This document shows positions 42,996 through 51,583 of a stretch of 64,000 nucleotides of DNA, in pieces. The stretch's first letter is position 1. The number at the start of each line of letters is the position of its first letter. Source of the stretch: Parapedobacter indicus (GTDB lineage: Bacteria > Bacteroidota > Bacteroidia > Sphingobacteriales > Sphingobacteriaceae); the NCBI RefSeq assembly GCF_900113765.1, contig NZ_FOQO01000007.1, positions 1 through 64,000 on the forward strand, read 5' to 3'. Made by a program: the position numbers and the translations under genes. The notes under the pieces are model-generated. The model did not search any database and was not told where the DNA came from. It saw only the letters and a list, made by a program, of their open reading frames with translations.

Positions 42996-45143
42996 CTACC
43001 CATTTTGTTGTATAATAGGTATCACTATTGTGAATTTTGTCCCCTCGCCTACCTGCGATTCGATTGTAATTTCGCCCTTATGCTTCTTTATCGTGTTGTA
43101 TACGATAGACATGCCTAATCCGGTTCCCTCTCCAACTTCCTTCGTCGTAAAAAAGGGTTCGAATATCTTTTCTTTTATATCTTGGGGCATTCCCGTCCCG
43201 TTGTCTTGGATGGATATAGAAACATTTTCGCCGTCCGCTACGGTACAAATTTCTAAAATCCCTCCGCTATTTCCGTTAAATTTCTTATTGATCGCATAAA
43301 TCGCATTTGTAATGATATTCAAAAATACCTGATTCAATTTACCCGGGTAACATTCCACCATTGGTAATTTTGCATATTGCCTGTCCACGTGTATTCCCTC
43401 CCGTATCACGCTATTAAGAATCACCAGGGTAGAGTCCAGCCCTTCGTTGATATCTGCAAATTTCAATGAGTCCTCATCAACTCGCGAGAAGATGCGCAAA
43501 CTTTTCACAATTTCAGCTGTTCGATTGGCACCATCATGCATTCCCTTGAGTAAAAAGTCAATTTCAGTTTTCAGATATTCAATATCCTGCTCTTCCTTGT
43601 AGCTATTTATCTGATGCTCCTTTTCGTTGACAGGCAGATCCGATAGCGCTACCCGCTGAATGGCTTCCATGGCGTCCCAGACGATCCGGATATCCCGTTT
43701 CAACGGTGCGACATTGGACGTTACAAAATTAATTGGGTTATTAATCTCGTGAGCAACGCCTGCAGTTAGTTGCCCTAACGATGCCATTTTTTCCGCTTCA
43801 ACCAGTTGGGCCTGAGTCTCTTTCAAATGGTTAAGTGCATCTTGCAATGACGTATTGGTTTCCTGCAGCGCATGCGTACGTTCCTGCACCCGTTGCTCGA
43901 GTACCACATTTTGTTCACGCACCAAACGTTCGTTCTCTTTCAGTGTCAAAAGCGCCTGCTCCTGAGATTCTTCCTTTTCTTTTTTATACACGTTGATTTT
44001 GTCGGCCAACGCAAACGACAGTAAGGCCATTTCAATCGCCGAAGCCGCCTGCACGGAATAAACCGTAAATGTGTTATAGGGTAACAGCCCATAGTCCTTC
44101 AGCATGAAAATCAACGACCCTACCAAAAGCACCGACCACGCCGAGACAAAAAAGCGCGCCTGTGTTGCTTTCGGACGATTATAAGCTACGTATACCGCTA
44201 CAATCAGCACGCTTACTGCTGTAAGTGTCGTAGCCGACTGCATGATCATAAACGCTAGGTAATTATCAAATGCCAACACCACGATCGCAACACAAAACAG
44301 AATAACAAGCCCTAAGAGCAAAACGTGGATCCGGCGAAAATAGGTTTTGATCTCCAGAAAATTAATTGTAAAAATCAGGGCCGCTATTCCAGCAATCGAT
44401 GCGAAAAGAACAACACTCAATCGTTCGAAATCGGGACTGTCCGACCATAGAAATTGAAAGTTCACACCTTTCAAGCCCATCTGCGTCAATCCAATAGCAA
44501 GTACATAACCAACATAGTACAGATAACTCCTGTCCAGCACTGATAAGAACAGCAAGAAGTTATATACAGCCATAATAAGAATAACGCCAATATAGATACC
44601 AGACAGCATTTGCTCATCCGTAGCCGTATTGATATATTGCTCGGGAAGCAGAATAGACATTGGAATTATTAATGGTGTTCGGCTTTTTACCGATATATAA
44701 AAAAAACGTTGCTCACCTGGAGGTACCTTCAGATCAAATAAATAATTCGGATCTTGATATTTTCGATCGCCGAAAGGCACGTTCTTACTGATCATCAATC
44801 GCTCTTCAAGTTCCATGTTCGGTAAAAACCGATAAACTACTACTTCATCATAATTTGGGTTGGCGAGTTTCAATATATGATTAGCTTCCCTTCCGGCGTT
44901 TTCAACGGCAAACATCACCCAGGCCTGTCCACGGGTTGATCCCAGGTTGGGTATATCAGCATCCGGGCGGTTAAATGGCTTATTCAATGCCGAGTCAATG
45001 GAAATGTATGTATCCGACTTATACACCAGTAGATCATCACTCCCGATAGGTCGCTTACCCTCATTGCCCAAGACAACGGCCTGACCCACGACAATAAACG
45101 GAAGTGCCACGAGCAGAAAAACCGTGTAAAGAGGCTTTACCAT
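42996..45143 (-). CDS. 7TMR-DISM sensor histidine kinase
   Basis: A 715-residue membrane kinase. It has a signal peptide (about 1-20) and a periplasmic 7TMR-DISMED2-type carbohydrate- or ligand-binding domain at about 30-170. A seven-helix 7TMR-DISM module follows at about 180-390 ([47 protein letters not shown]), then a coiled coil. The HisKA domain has [25 protein letters not shown], and the ATPase has [39 protein letters not shown]. The ligand is unknown. It lies 5 nt after the methyltransferase, within a four-gene minus-strand operon, so it may sense the product of those enzymes. Confidence 0.93.
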   Translation of the reverse strand: MVKPLYTVFLLVALPFIVVGQAVVLGNEGKRPIGSDDLLVYKSDTYISIDSALNKPFNRPDADIPNLGSTRGQAWVMFAVENAGREANHILKLANPNYDEVVVYRFLPNMELEERLMISKNVPFGDRKYQDPNYLFDLKVPPGEQRFFYISVKSRTPLIIPMSILLPEQYINTATDEQMLSGIYIGVILIMAVYNFLLFLSVLDRSYLYYVGYVLAIGLTQMGLKGVNFQFLWSDSPDFERLSVVLFASIAGIAALIFTINFLEIKTYFRRIHVLLLGLVILFCVAIVVLAFDNYLAFMIMQSATTLTAVSVLIVAVYVAYNRPKATQARFFVSAWSVLLVGSLIFMLKDYGLLPYNTFTVYSVQAASAIEMALLSFALADKINVYKKEKEESQEQALLTLKENERLVREQNVVLEQRVQERTHALQETNTSLQDALNHLKETQAQLVEAEKMASLGQLTAGVAHEINNPINFVTSNVAPLKRDIRIVWDAMEAIQRVALSDLPVNEKEHQINSYKEEQDIEYLKTEIDFLLKGMHDGANRTAEIVKSLRIFSRVDEDSLKFADINEGLDSTLVILNSVIREGIHVDRQYAKLPMVECYPGKLNQVFLNIITNAIYAINKKFNGNSGGILEICTVADGENVSISIQDNGTGMPQDIKEKIFEPFFTTKEVGEGTGLGMSIVYNTIKKHKGEITIESQVGEGTKFTIVIPIIQQNG

Positions 45144-45148
45144 AACTT

Positions 45149-45943
45149 TTACCGCTTTGCAGACACTACAATAAGGTTAATAGAACAAATAAACTGCCCC
45201 CTATCATCCGCAACCCTTAGTGCGTTCATAAGAGTCTGCGCCTCATCTGCGGTCAGCTCGCCCGCATCCTGCATAGCAGTCAGCACCACATCAAACCGCA
45301 ATAATTGAACACATTGCTCAAGCGAACGGGAAGCCAACGGCCAAAGCCGAACAGCTACATCCGAGAAGCCTGCTGCCTGCAAGTCGTGTATCAACGTCGC
45401 AGCTGCATTGCCATTCTTCACATTCCTCTCGGTTAAATAGTTCCTCAACCGCTGCGTTACTCTCGGATCACCATTGTAAAATGAAATACTATTCCAGTCG
45501 GTCTCCACTACCACTAGTGGCGATCCGGCCACCAGCGTGCGGTAAAATTCCGCAAACACCTCCTCCGGGTTTGGCAGATGCTGCACCAATCTTTCTGCCC
45601 GCAGCCCAGAAAGTGCACCATCTTCAAATGGCAGGTGACTTGCATTCCCGATCATAAACCGGACATTCGTCATCTGATCCTCCGGGATTCCTTTATCGTT
45701 CGCCTTTGATTGCCTGGAATTAGCTTCCTGGATCATAACCTCAGAAGCATCCAGCCCAAACACTTCCAGCCCATTACCAGCTGTAGCTTTTGCGATATTG
45801 ATCGCATCATCTCCCGTGCCACACCCCACTTCGACCATCCTTCCGGAAATCGACAAAAAGGGAGTATAGGTACTGTACTTCAATTCTTCCAGGAGTCGCT
45901 GAGTCTCCGCCAAGTAATCCGGATTGTAAAGTTGTTCTGACAT
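45149..45943 (-). CDS. SAM-dependent methyltransferase
   Basis: A 264-residue class I methyltransferase. Motif I GRMVEVGCGTGDDAINIAKAT and the acidic loop VFGLDASEVMIQEANS bind SAM. Motif IV-like ALSGLRAERLVQHLPNPEEVFAEFYRTL and PLVVVETDWNSISFYNG follow. The substrate is unknown. I chose ATG 45943 (MSEQLYNP). A GTG at 45985 would lengthen it by 14 residues and overlap the upstream acyltransferase by 16 nt, so it is a possible alternative. It sits between the acyltransferase and the sensor kinase. Confidence 0.87.
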   Translation of the reverse strand: MSEQLYNPDYLAETQRLLEELKYSTYTPFLSISGRMVEVGCGTGDDAINIAKATAGNGLEVFGLDASEVMIQEANSRQSKANDKGIPEDQMTNVRFMIGNASHLPFEDGALSGLRAERLVQHLPNPEEVFAEFYRTLVAGSPLVVVETDWNSISFYNGDPRVTQRLRNYLTERNVKNGNAAATLIHDLQAAGFSDVAVRLWPLASRSLEQCVQLLRFDVVLTAMQDAGELTADEAQTLMNALRVADDRGQFICSINLIVVSAKR

Positions 45944-45969
45944 TGCTTTCGCTATAAAGAAATTATCGT

Positions 45970-46683
45970 TTACTGCTTTTGCCACATGCCGGCATTCGGA
46001 ATAGCCAAGTCATATTCTACATCGAATGTTCCTTTCGGCCCTCGCTCTGCCAGGAACTGATGTGGATTAGCCCGTAATAACATTATTTTGTTTCGCTCCA
46101 ATTCAGTAGCTCTGGATAAATCGTCGACATTCGTCATCCGCATTACGGTAGCCACCAAATCATCCTTCGGGTAGTAAAATAGTCCATTATTACCCAATTC
46201 CCGCTCCACCGTACACCCTAACCGCAATCCCATTTTTACGGTAATAGGTGCACAAAGCACAAATAAACTGACCACTGGAAGCTGCTTGGTTATCGCTACT
46301 CCCACCCGTGATAGTATATAACTTCCAATCCCCATACCGGCCACTTCTCTTGAATTCCAAAGTCCGCAGATCTCACATGTCCCTCCGCGTTGTTCGTCTT
46401 CAGCGATCATATGATAAATATTCTCGTCGTAGCGCCCGATAGCAGTTTCAATAGGCAACGAACGGCCTTCACTCACCAATTGCACCCTCGCCCCACCATA
46501 TACTTTCTTGGTATCCGTATCCTCTACCAAAATCACAATAGTACGCCGGTCGTCCACCCAATCGTGCCGATTGGAGGTGATCTTCGAAATACCGTAAATC
46601 TCAAGCAATTTCCGGTGTCCAACAATAAATTTCTCACACGCCGTTTGGTCGTCAGGCGCTATGAACGTTCGTATCCGAATCAT
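45970..46683 (-). CDS. GNAT-fold acyltransferase resembling autoinducer / N-acyl amino acid synthases
   Basis: A 237-residue protein I assign to the GNAT/acyl-homoserine lactone synthase-like fold with moderate certainty. Features are VYGGARVQLV, like the G-x-x-R-L strand of LuxI or FeeM, and EICGLWNSREVAGMGIGSYILSRVGVAI, like the E-x-S-R helix region and a GNAT-type G-x-G loop. LFVLCAPITVKMGLRLGCTVERELG follows. LuxI-family enzymes transfer an acyl group to an amino-acid-derived acceptor; N-acyl amino acid synthases do likewise. It starts the operon with the methyltransferase and 7TMR-DISM kinase. A perfect inverted repeat overlaps its likely promoter. Confidence 0.6.
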   Translation of the reverse strand: MIRIRTFIAPDDQTACEKFIVGHRKLLEIYGISKITSNRHDWVDDRRTIVILVEDTDTKKVYGGARVQLVSEGRSLPIETAIGRYDENIYHMIAEDEQRGGTCEICGLWNSREVAGMGIGSYILSRVGVAITKQLPVVSLFVLCAPITVKMGLRLGCTVERELGNNGLFYYPKDDLVATVMRMTNVDDLSRATELERNKIMLLRANPHQFLAERGPKGTFDVEYDLAIPNAGMWQKQ

Positions 46684-46742
46684 AAATACACCGGGACCAT
46701 TTCAAATCTACCCAGTTTGGTAAGTCAATTTTTTGATGCATG

Positions 46743-46771
46743 TAAAGTTATAAATCTATTTTATTTGCCAA
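46743..46771 (-). promoter_or_regulatory. Candidate promoter of the acyltransferase operon
   Basis: On the minus strand TTG (46771-46769) and TAACTTTA (46750-46743) lie 18 nt apart, one base from the TAnnTTTG consensus. The TTG element is inside the 18-bp inverted repeat, so a protein bound there would be placed to act on RNA polymerase. This is inference from position. Confidence 0.35.
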
Positions 46772-46799
46772 AACGTCGGCAACGTTTTGGCAAATAAAA
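46759..46799. promoter_or_regulatory. Perfect 18-bp inverted repeat upstream of the acyltransferase
   Basis: Arms TTTTATTTGCCAAAACGT (46759-46776) and its exact complement (46782-46799) around a 5-nt centre. It lies 76-116 nt upstream of the acyltransferase start. Neither strand shows a terminator T-run beyond the stem. Long symmetric sites in front of autoinducer synthase genes are commonly operators of their receptor, but no receptor gene of the LuxR type is adjacent here. Confidence 0.5.
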
Positions 46800-47061
46800 A
46801 GCGTTGGCCAAAACTCGCTGTCATGATGATAAATTGAACTACTTAACGAAGGCGTTCAAAAGAAACTTAAAATTACATAAAATAATAATTCGTTTAAGCT
46901 ATTAAGTTAAATAAAACATTCTTCCGCCAATAACTCATCGGATAGCTAAATTTTAGACAGCTTAGCGCCTAAACTGTAAACACTAATTTCACTTAGAACC
47001 GCACTGAATAATCGGGGAATTTGCCAATTGGTAGTGACGCCACTGATACAAAACTAACTAA

Positions 47062-47100
47062 AACAGCCGAAGGCAGTGTTTTTCGCATCCTTCGGCTGTT
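47062..47100 (-). terminator. Terminator of tRNA-Met
   Basis: A perfect 12-bp stem (AACAGCCGAAGG, 47062-47073, with CCTTCGGCTGTT, 47089-47100) around a 15-nt loop. Read on the minus strand it is followed by TTTTAG. It lies directly downstream of the tRNA-Met gene. Confidence 0.85.
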
Positions 47101-47105
47101 ATCGG

Positions 47106-47179
47106 TAGCGGGGAGCAGGATCGAACTGCCGACCTTAGGGTTATGAATCCTACGCTCTAACCATCTGAGCTACCCCGCC
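47106..47179 (-). tRNA. tRNA-Met (CAT)
   Basis: On the minus strand the acceptor stem GGCGGGG (47179-47173) pairs with CCCCGCT (47113-47107), with discriminator A at 47106. The anticodon loop TTCATAA gives CAT. The T arm contains GTTCGATCC. CCA is not fully encoded (CCG follows the discriminator). CAT could also be the lysidine-modified tRNA-Ile, but the body matches elongator tRNA-Met better. It is not the initiator, since the anticodon stem lacks three G-C pairs. Confidence 0.9.
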
Positions 47180-47278
47180 AAAATTTAGTTTGCAAATATA
47201 GTTTATTTTACCTTTCTTTAGAAAAAAAGTTAACAAAGTACGTAAAACGCAGATTATACGCATATTATTACAATTAGT

Positions 47279-47656
47279 ATGGCAGAAAAGACCAAATTCC
47301 ATTTGGAATACGAAATTAAATCGTCACCGAAAATCTTATTTTCCTTTCTACATGAACCCAACGCATTGACACAATGGTTTGCCGATGACGTGGTTTATAA
47401 GGACGGGATTTATGAATTTAGCTGGGACGACGAGCAACATAATGCCAAGCTGATTACTGCTAAGGAAAATAAGTTAGTGAAATATAAATGGCTGGACGAC
47501 GATCCCTATTATTTCGAAATGGAGATTATACAAGATGAACTCACCAATGACGTAGCATTAGCCATTACCGATTTCGCTTGGGAAGACAACCTCGATGATC
47601 GCAAGCTAATTTGGAATAACCAAATAGAATACCTACAAAGTGTAATCGGTGCCTAA
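47279..47656 (+). CDS. START-like domain protein (AHSA1 type)
   Basis: A 125-residue SRPBCC/START-like protein, a type common in Bacteroidota: LEYEIKSSPKILFSFLHEPNALTQWFADDVVYKDG, then a beta pattern ending in ALAITDFAWEDNLDDRKLIWNNQIEYLQSVIG. It contains many acidic residues. The function is unknown. It lies 43 nt upstream of the LptF/G permease on the same strand and may be co-transcribed with it. Confidence 0.85.
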   Translation: MAEKTKFHLEYEIKSSPKILFSFLHEPNALTQWFADDVVYKDGIYEFSWDDEQHNAKLITAKENKLVKYKWLDDDPYYFEMEIIQDELTNDVALAITDFAWEDNLDDRKLIWNNQIEYLQSVIGA

Positions 47657-47699
47657 AAAATCCTACCTTTGTATGTAAGGTTTTTTGTGGTGATTACTG

Positions 47700-49226
47700 A
47701 TGAAAAAAATCCATCTTCTTATCCTCAAGTCATTCATCAGGCCATTCATCGTCACGTTTCTTATCGTGATGTTTGTATTGCTGATGTTATTTCTCTTCAA
47801 ATACATTGATGATTTGATTGGAAAGGGGTTCGAATGGTATGTAATCCTCAAGCTATTGGCTTATCAGTCGGCCGTGCAGATATCCATGGCGATGCCGCTT
47901 TCCATGTTGCTTTCGTCCATTATGACATTCGGCAATCTGGGCGAAAGTTATGAATTGGTAGCGATCAAAGCTGCTGGGATTTCTCTTCGAAAAGCCATGA
48001 CTCCACTTTTCATCCTTGTTGGATTATTTAGCGGCGGCGCATTCTTGTTTAGCGACTACATCTTGCCCGTTGTTAACCTTAAAATGGGCGCTTTGCTTTA
48101 TGATGTACGGATTAAGCAAACTGATTTTTTGGTTAAACCTGGTGTTTTTAATAATACAATTCCCGGATATTCCATCCGCGCAAAGGGGAAAAGTAAAGAT
48201 GGAAAAATCCTATATGATCTAATGATTTATGACCATAAATCAAGTAGTACGGCCAGCAACGTGCTGTTGGCGAAAGAGGGATATATTTACAATTCGCCAG
48301 ATAACAATACGATGATTCTCAAGCTCAAAGACGGCGTACGTTATGAGGACAGCAGAGCGAGAAACGCTAAAGTATATAATCCCCGCCAACAATTTACCCG
48401 GTTTTATTTTGATGAAACCGAACAGAAATTTGATATGTCTGCGTTCGAATGGAAACGTACCGACGAAAACCTTTTTAAGAGTCATCATATGATGCTCAAT
48501 CTAAAACAGCTAAGGCATTATACTGATTCAAATGCCATACAGATGGATAGCCTCCGGAATACGGTATTTCGCGAGATAAAATCCTACTATTATTATTTTA
48601 ACGACTACTATAAGATAAAAGATAGTACCCAGTCCCAGTCGCCAACTGTCCCTGCTGCGGAATACCGTGAAAATTTCGCGGACATTATTCCTGCCGATAA
48701 GCGTAATATGGCCATTAGCAACGCCATGAACCAAATGAGGTATATTAAGGATGTACTGAACATTAAGGCGAGCGAAGACACATTTTACCGCGACAAAGAT
48801 ATCCGCTACAACATAGAATTTCAACGTAAATTCACCTTAGCGGTATCCTGTCTTCTATTATTCTGTATTGGCGCACCATTAGGGGCGATTATCCGAAAAG
48901 GAGGTTTAGGTCTTCCCGTAGTGATGGCCATCATCTTTTTCCTAATTTATCACATTATCTCTACTGTGAGTGAAAAATCAGCGAAAGAAGGCAATATTGA
49001 TACCTTCTGGGGTATGTGGATGTCGATCTTTGTCCTATCGCCCTTAGCCATTTTCTTAGCCTACAAAGCTGCAACGGACTCCGCCTTGTTTGATATCGAG
49101 CAATATCGACTGAAAACCGAAAAGCTATGGCTATGGGTAAAAGTTAAACTTGGCATCCGTAATCGCCAGACTGCGCAGCCGAAACGACGCAAATCTTTAC
49201 AAGACGATTATACATTATCACCCTGA
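47700..49226 (+). CDS. LptF/LptG family permease (YjgP/YjgQ)
   Basis: A 508-residue inner-membrane protein of the lipopolysaccharide export permease family. It has three N-terminal transmembrane helices (SFIRPFIVTFLIVMFVLLMLFLFKYIDD, then a pair near 60-125), a periplasmic beta-jellyroll region of about 200-320 residues, and three C-terminal helices from about residue 365 (FTLAVSCLLLFCIGAPLGAIIRKGGLGLPVVMAIIFFLIYHIIS). With LptB and LptC it would extract LPS toward the outer membrane. Bacteroidota often carry the two permeases at separate loci; only one is here. Confidence 0.9.
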   Translation: MKKIHLLILKSFIRPFIVTFLIVMFVLLMLFLFKYIDDLIGKGFEWYVILKLLAYQSAVQISMAMPLSMLLSSIMTFGNLGESYELVAIKAAGISLRKAMTPLFILVGLFSGGAFLFSDYILPVVNLKMGALLYDVRIKQTDFLVKPGVFNNTIPGYSIRAKGKSKDGKILYDLMIYDHKSSSTASNVLLAKEGYIYNSPDNNTMILKLKDGVRYEDSRARNAKVYNPRQQFTRFYFDETEQKFDMSAFEWKRTDENLFKSHHMMLNLKQLRHYTDSNAIQMDSLRNTVFREIKSYYYYFNDYYKIKDSTQSQSPTVPAAEYRENFADIIPADKRNMAISNAMNQMRYIKDVLNIKASEDTFYRDKDIRYNIEFQRKFTLAVSCLLLFCIGAPLGAIIRKGGLGLPVVMAIIFFLIYHIISTVSEKSAKEGNIDTFWGMWMSIFVLSPLAIFLAYKAATDSALFDIEQYRLKTEKLWLWVKVKLGIRNRQTAQPKRRKSLQDDYTLSP

Positions 49227-49262
49227 GAACCGTAATTTTGCATGTGTTTTAAAGCATATTAA

Positions 49263-50483
49263 ATGAATGTTACCTTAAATACAATTGAAGAAGCAATCGA
49301 AGATATAAAATTAGGAAAAGTAGTTATTGTCGTCGATGACGAAGCCCGTGAAAATGAAGGCGATTTCGTCACAGCTGCCCGGAATGCCACCCCCGAAATT
49401 ATTAATTTCATGGCTGCTTATGGCAGAGGGTTGGTATGTGTTCCGCTTACAGAAGAGCGCTGTAAAGCACTCGATCTAAATTTGATGGTTGGAAACAACA
49501 CTGCGGTATATGAAACCAATTTCACTGTTTCTGTAGATCTACAAGGGTATGGATGTACTACAGGAATTTCTGCTTCAGACAGATCGAAGACTATTAAGGC
49601 CTTAATTAATCCGGATATAAAGCCCGAAGAATTTGGGCGGCCCGGGCATATCTTCCCCCTGATCGCCAAAGATGGAGGGGTGTTGCGGCGCGCTGGGCAT
49701 ACCGAGGCGGCAGTGGACCTTGCTCGACTTGCAGGATTTGAACCTGCGGGCGTATTGGTTGAAATCCTCAAAGAAGACGGCGAAATGGCCCGCCTACCTG
49801 ATTTGATCCAAGTGGCCAACCACTTTGATCTAAAAATCATCTCGATTAAGGATTTGATCGAATATCGGCTCACCAAGGATACGCTTATTACGCGCGAAGT
49901 TTCTGTCAACATGCCAACCCAGTGGGGCCAATTCAATTTGATGGCTTATAGTCAAAAAAATACGGGCGAACAACACATTGCGCTTTACAAGGGAGAGTGG
50001 GCTCCTGATGAGCCGATATTGGTACGTGTACACAGCTCTTGCGTTACGGGCGATATATTCGGATCCTGCCGTTGCGATTGTGGGCCACAGCTGCACCGGG
50101 CAATGCAAATGATTGAAGAAGAGGGTAAAGGAGTTGTGGTATACATGAATCAAGAAGGCCGGGGAATCGGGCTCATTAACAAACTACACGCCTATAATCT
50201 TCAGGAAAATGGGTTGGATACAGTTGACGCAAATCTGAAATTAGGTTTTAAACCAGACCATCGAGATTATGGCATCGGCGCACAAATATTACGAGACTTA
50301 GGTGTGACCAAAATGCGCTTAATGAGCAATAATCCGACAAAACGTGCGGGGCTTATCGGATATGGATTAGAGATTGTTGAAAATGTACCCATAGAAATCG
50401 TATCCAACCCTTACAACGAGCAATATTTGCGAACGAAGCGGGATCGAATGGGGCATACCATTATGAAGGATCCGCTTCCATGA
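49263..50483 (+). CDS. ribBA: Bifunctional RibBA (DHBP synthase / GTP cyclohydrolase II)
   Basis: A 406-residue fusion for riboflavin synthesis. The N-terminal half (1 to about 205) is 3,4-dihydroxy-2-butanone-4-phosphate synthase, with [17 protein letters not shown] and [13 protein letters not shown]. The C-terminal half (about 210-400) is GTP cyclohydrolase II with the zinc cysteines in [20 protein letters not shown] and EGRGIGL. It feeds two branches of the pathway. Its 3' end overlaps the convergent Wzz-like gene by 23 nt. Confidence 0.97.
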   Translation: MNVTLNTIEEAIEDIKLGKVVIVVDDEARENEGDFVTAARNATPEIINFMAAYGRGLVCVPLTEERCKALDLNLMVGNNTAVYETNFTVSVDLQGYGCTTGISASDRSKTIKALINPDIKPEEFGRPGHIFPLIAKDGGVLRRAGHTEAAVDLARLAGFEPAGVLVEILKEDGEMARLPDLIQVANHFDLKIISIKDLIEYRLTKDTLITREVSVNMPTQWGQFNLMAYSQKNTGEQHIALYKGEWAPDEPILVRVHSSCVTGDIFGSCRCDCGPQLHRAMQMIEEEGKGVVVYMNQEGRGIGLINKLHAYNLQENGLDTVDANLKLGFKPDHRDYGIGAQILRDLGVTKMRLMSNNPTKRAGLIGYGLEIVENVPIEIVSNPYNEQYLRTKRDRMGHTIMKDPLP

Positions 50484-51570
50484 CCTTGCGATAAATATGT
50501 CGAAATACCAAAACCAAACAAGTTAGAAATGCCCCTAATAAGGTACCGACAACGACAGCAGTGATTTTACCAATTTTATCATCCTCAAGCGGCAATATCG
50601 GCTTATCCAAGATTTGAATGACGGGCCTTTCGTTTCGCAGTGTTATTTTGGCTAATTCTTGGTTTTTGACCAATTCCGTTAATATCGCCGTATTTGCCTG
50701 TACATCCACCGTTCGTCGTTGGGAACCTACACGAAGACGCTGGAGCGCACGATTAGGATTGGGATTGGCGTCAGTTGCTGCGGCCACGTTCCCGATGGCT
50801 GCATCAAGCTCCTTTCGGACGGAATCGACCTGATGTGTCAGCACCGCCAAATTTTCTTCGGCCTTCTGCGTTCTCGTGCGGATATAGAAATCCGAGGCAT
50901 TCTTAATTAAGGTCTCCACAAATGCTTTCGAAAACACCTCGTCCGGCGTTTCCATCTTCACAACAAGGATATTATTATTTTTTTTATCAAGTTTACCAAT
51001 GTCAAGATCGCGTTTCAAAATCGACTTGTAAAATTCAGCCATCAAGCTATCCTGCGTGTAAATACCGACAGTATCTCTGAATTGGATGTCCCTTAACCGA
51101 ACGTTGTCCGCCCACTTTTTCCGCAATCCATAGCAAGCTATATACCGATTAACCAATAAGTCCTTTTTCCCGCTGAATTCCACCTCAGTAAGCAATGTCT
51201 TATCAATCATTGACCGCGATTTCAGAAATTCGATGATATTATCTCCTTGAAAGAAACCGCCGGAACCGCTCAATCCTCCGAGATTGAATCCGAATTGGGC
51301 GGCGATGCTTGCCGCAGCTCCCAACGTACCGCTCGAACTACCACTTTGTTCGTCCAAAATAAAACTTAGTTTGGCCGTATAATTAGTTTTCTTGGTGAGC
51401 GAATACACGAATACCATGCCACCGAATAAGAGTCCAACCACAAGAATAACTACCCAATTACCTATAAGATAGCCAAACAAACCGTTGATCTTTACAATCA
51501 ATTCCCTCAGGTTGATATCGTCGCGTTGTCCTTGTGAAGCACCAGATTGTTTGTTGTCAGTCATTATCAA
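50461..51570 (-). CDS. Wzz-type polysaccharide chain-length determinant / PCP protein
   Basis: A 369-residue inner-membrane polysaccharide co-polymerase. Transmembrane segment 1 is at about 38-58 and segment 2 at about 340-362, flanking a periplasmic coiled-coil domain. It ends with the family's proline-rich [26 protein letters not shown]. It lacks a C-terminal tyrosine kinase domain, unlike many Bacteroidota Wzc proteins. It follows the SLBB exporter by 13 nt and probably works with it in capsule or EPS chain-length control. Confidence 0.88.
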   Translation of the reverse strand: MIMTDNKQSGASQGQRDDINLRELIVKINGLFGYLIGNWVVILVVGLLFGGMVFVYSLTKKTNYTAKLSFILDEQSGSSSGTLGAAASIAAQFGFNLGGLSGSGGFFQGDNIIEFLKSRSMIDKTLLTEVEFSGKKDLLVNRYIACYGLRKKWADNVRLRDIQFRDTVGIYTQDSLMAEFYKSILKRDLDIGKLDKKNNNILVVKMETPDEVFSKAFVETLIKNASDFYIRTRTQKAEENLAVLTHQVDSVRKELDAAIGNVAAATDANPNPNRALQRLRVGSQRRTVDVQANTAILTELVKNQELAKITLRNERPVIQILDKPILPLEDDKIGKITAVVVGTLLGAFLTCLVLVFRHIYRKVMEADPS

Positions 51571-51583
51571 CTACACCAATTGA

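Larger units (their letters stand above)
46684..47105. other. Intergenic region with regulatory repeats
   Basis: A 422-nt gap between the acyltransferase gene and tRNA-Met, both minus-strand. Its left part holds the acyltransferase promoter candidate and the 18-bp inverted repeat. A further half-site-like GCCAAAAC is at 46807-46814, and the tRNA terminator is at the right end. From about 46820 to 47055 I see AT-rich sequence with no ORF or RNA. Confidence 0.5.

Noticed and set aside
46759..46799. Intrinsic terminator
   Set aside because: No T-run follows the stem on either strand, and it sits upstream of the acyltransferase start.
47106..47179. Initiator tRNA-Met or tRNA-Ile (lysidine)
   Set aside because: The anticodon stem lacks the three G-C pairs of the initiator, and the body fits elongator Met; tRNA-Ile cannot be fully excluded.
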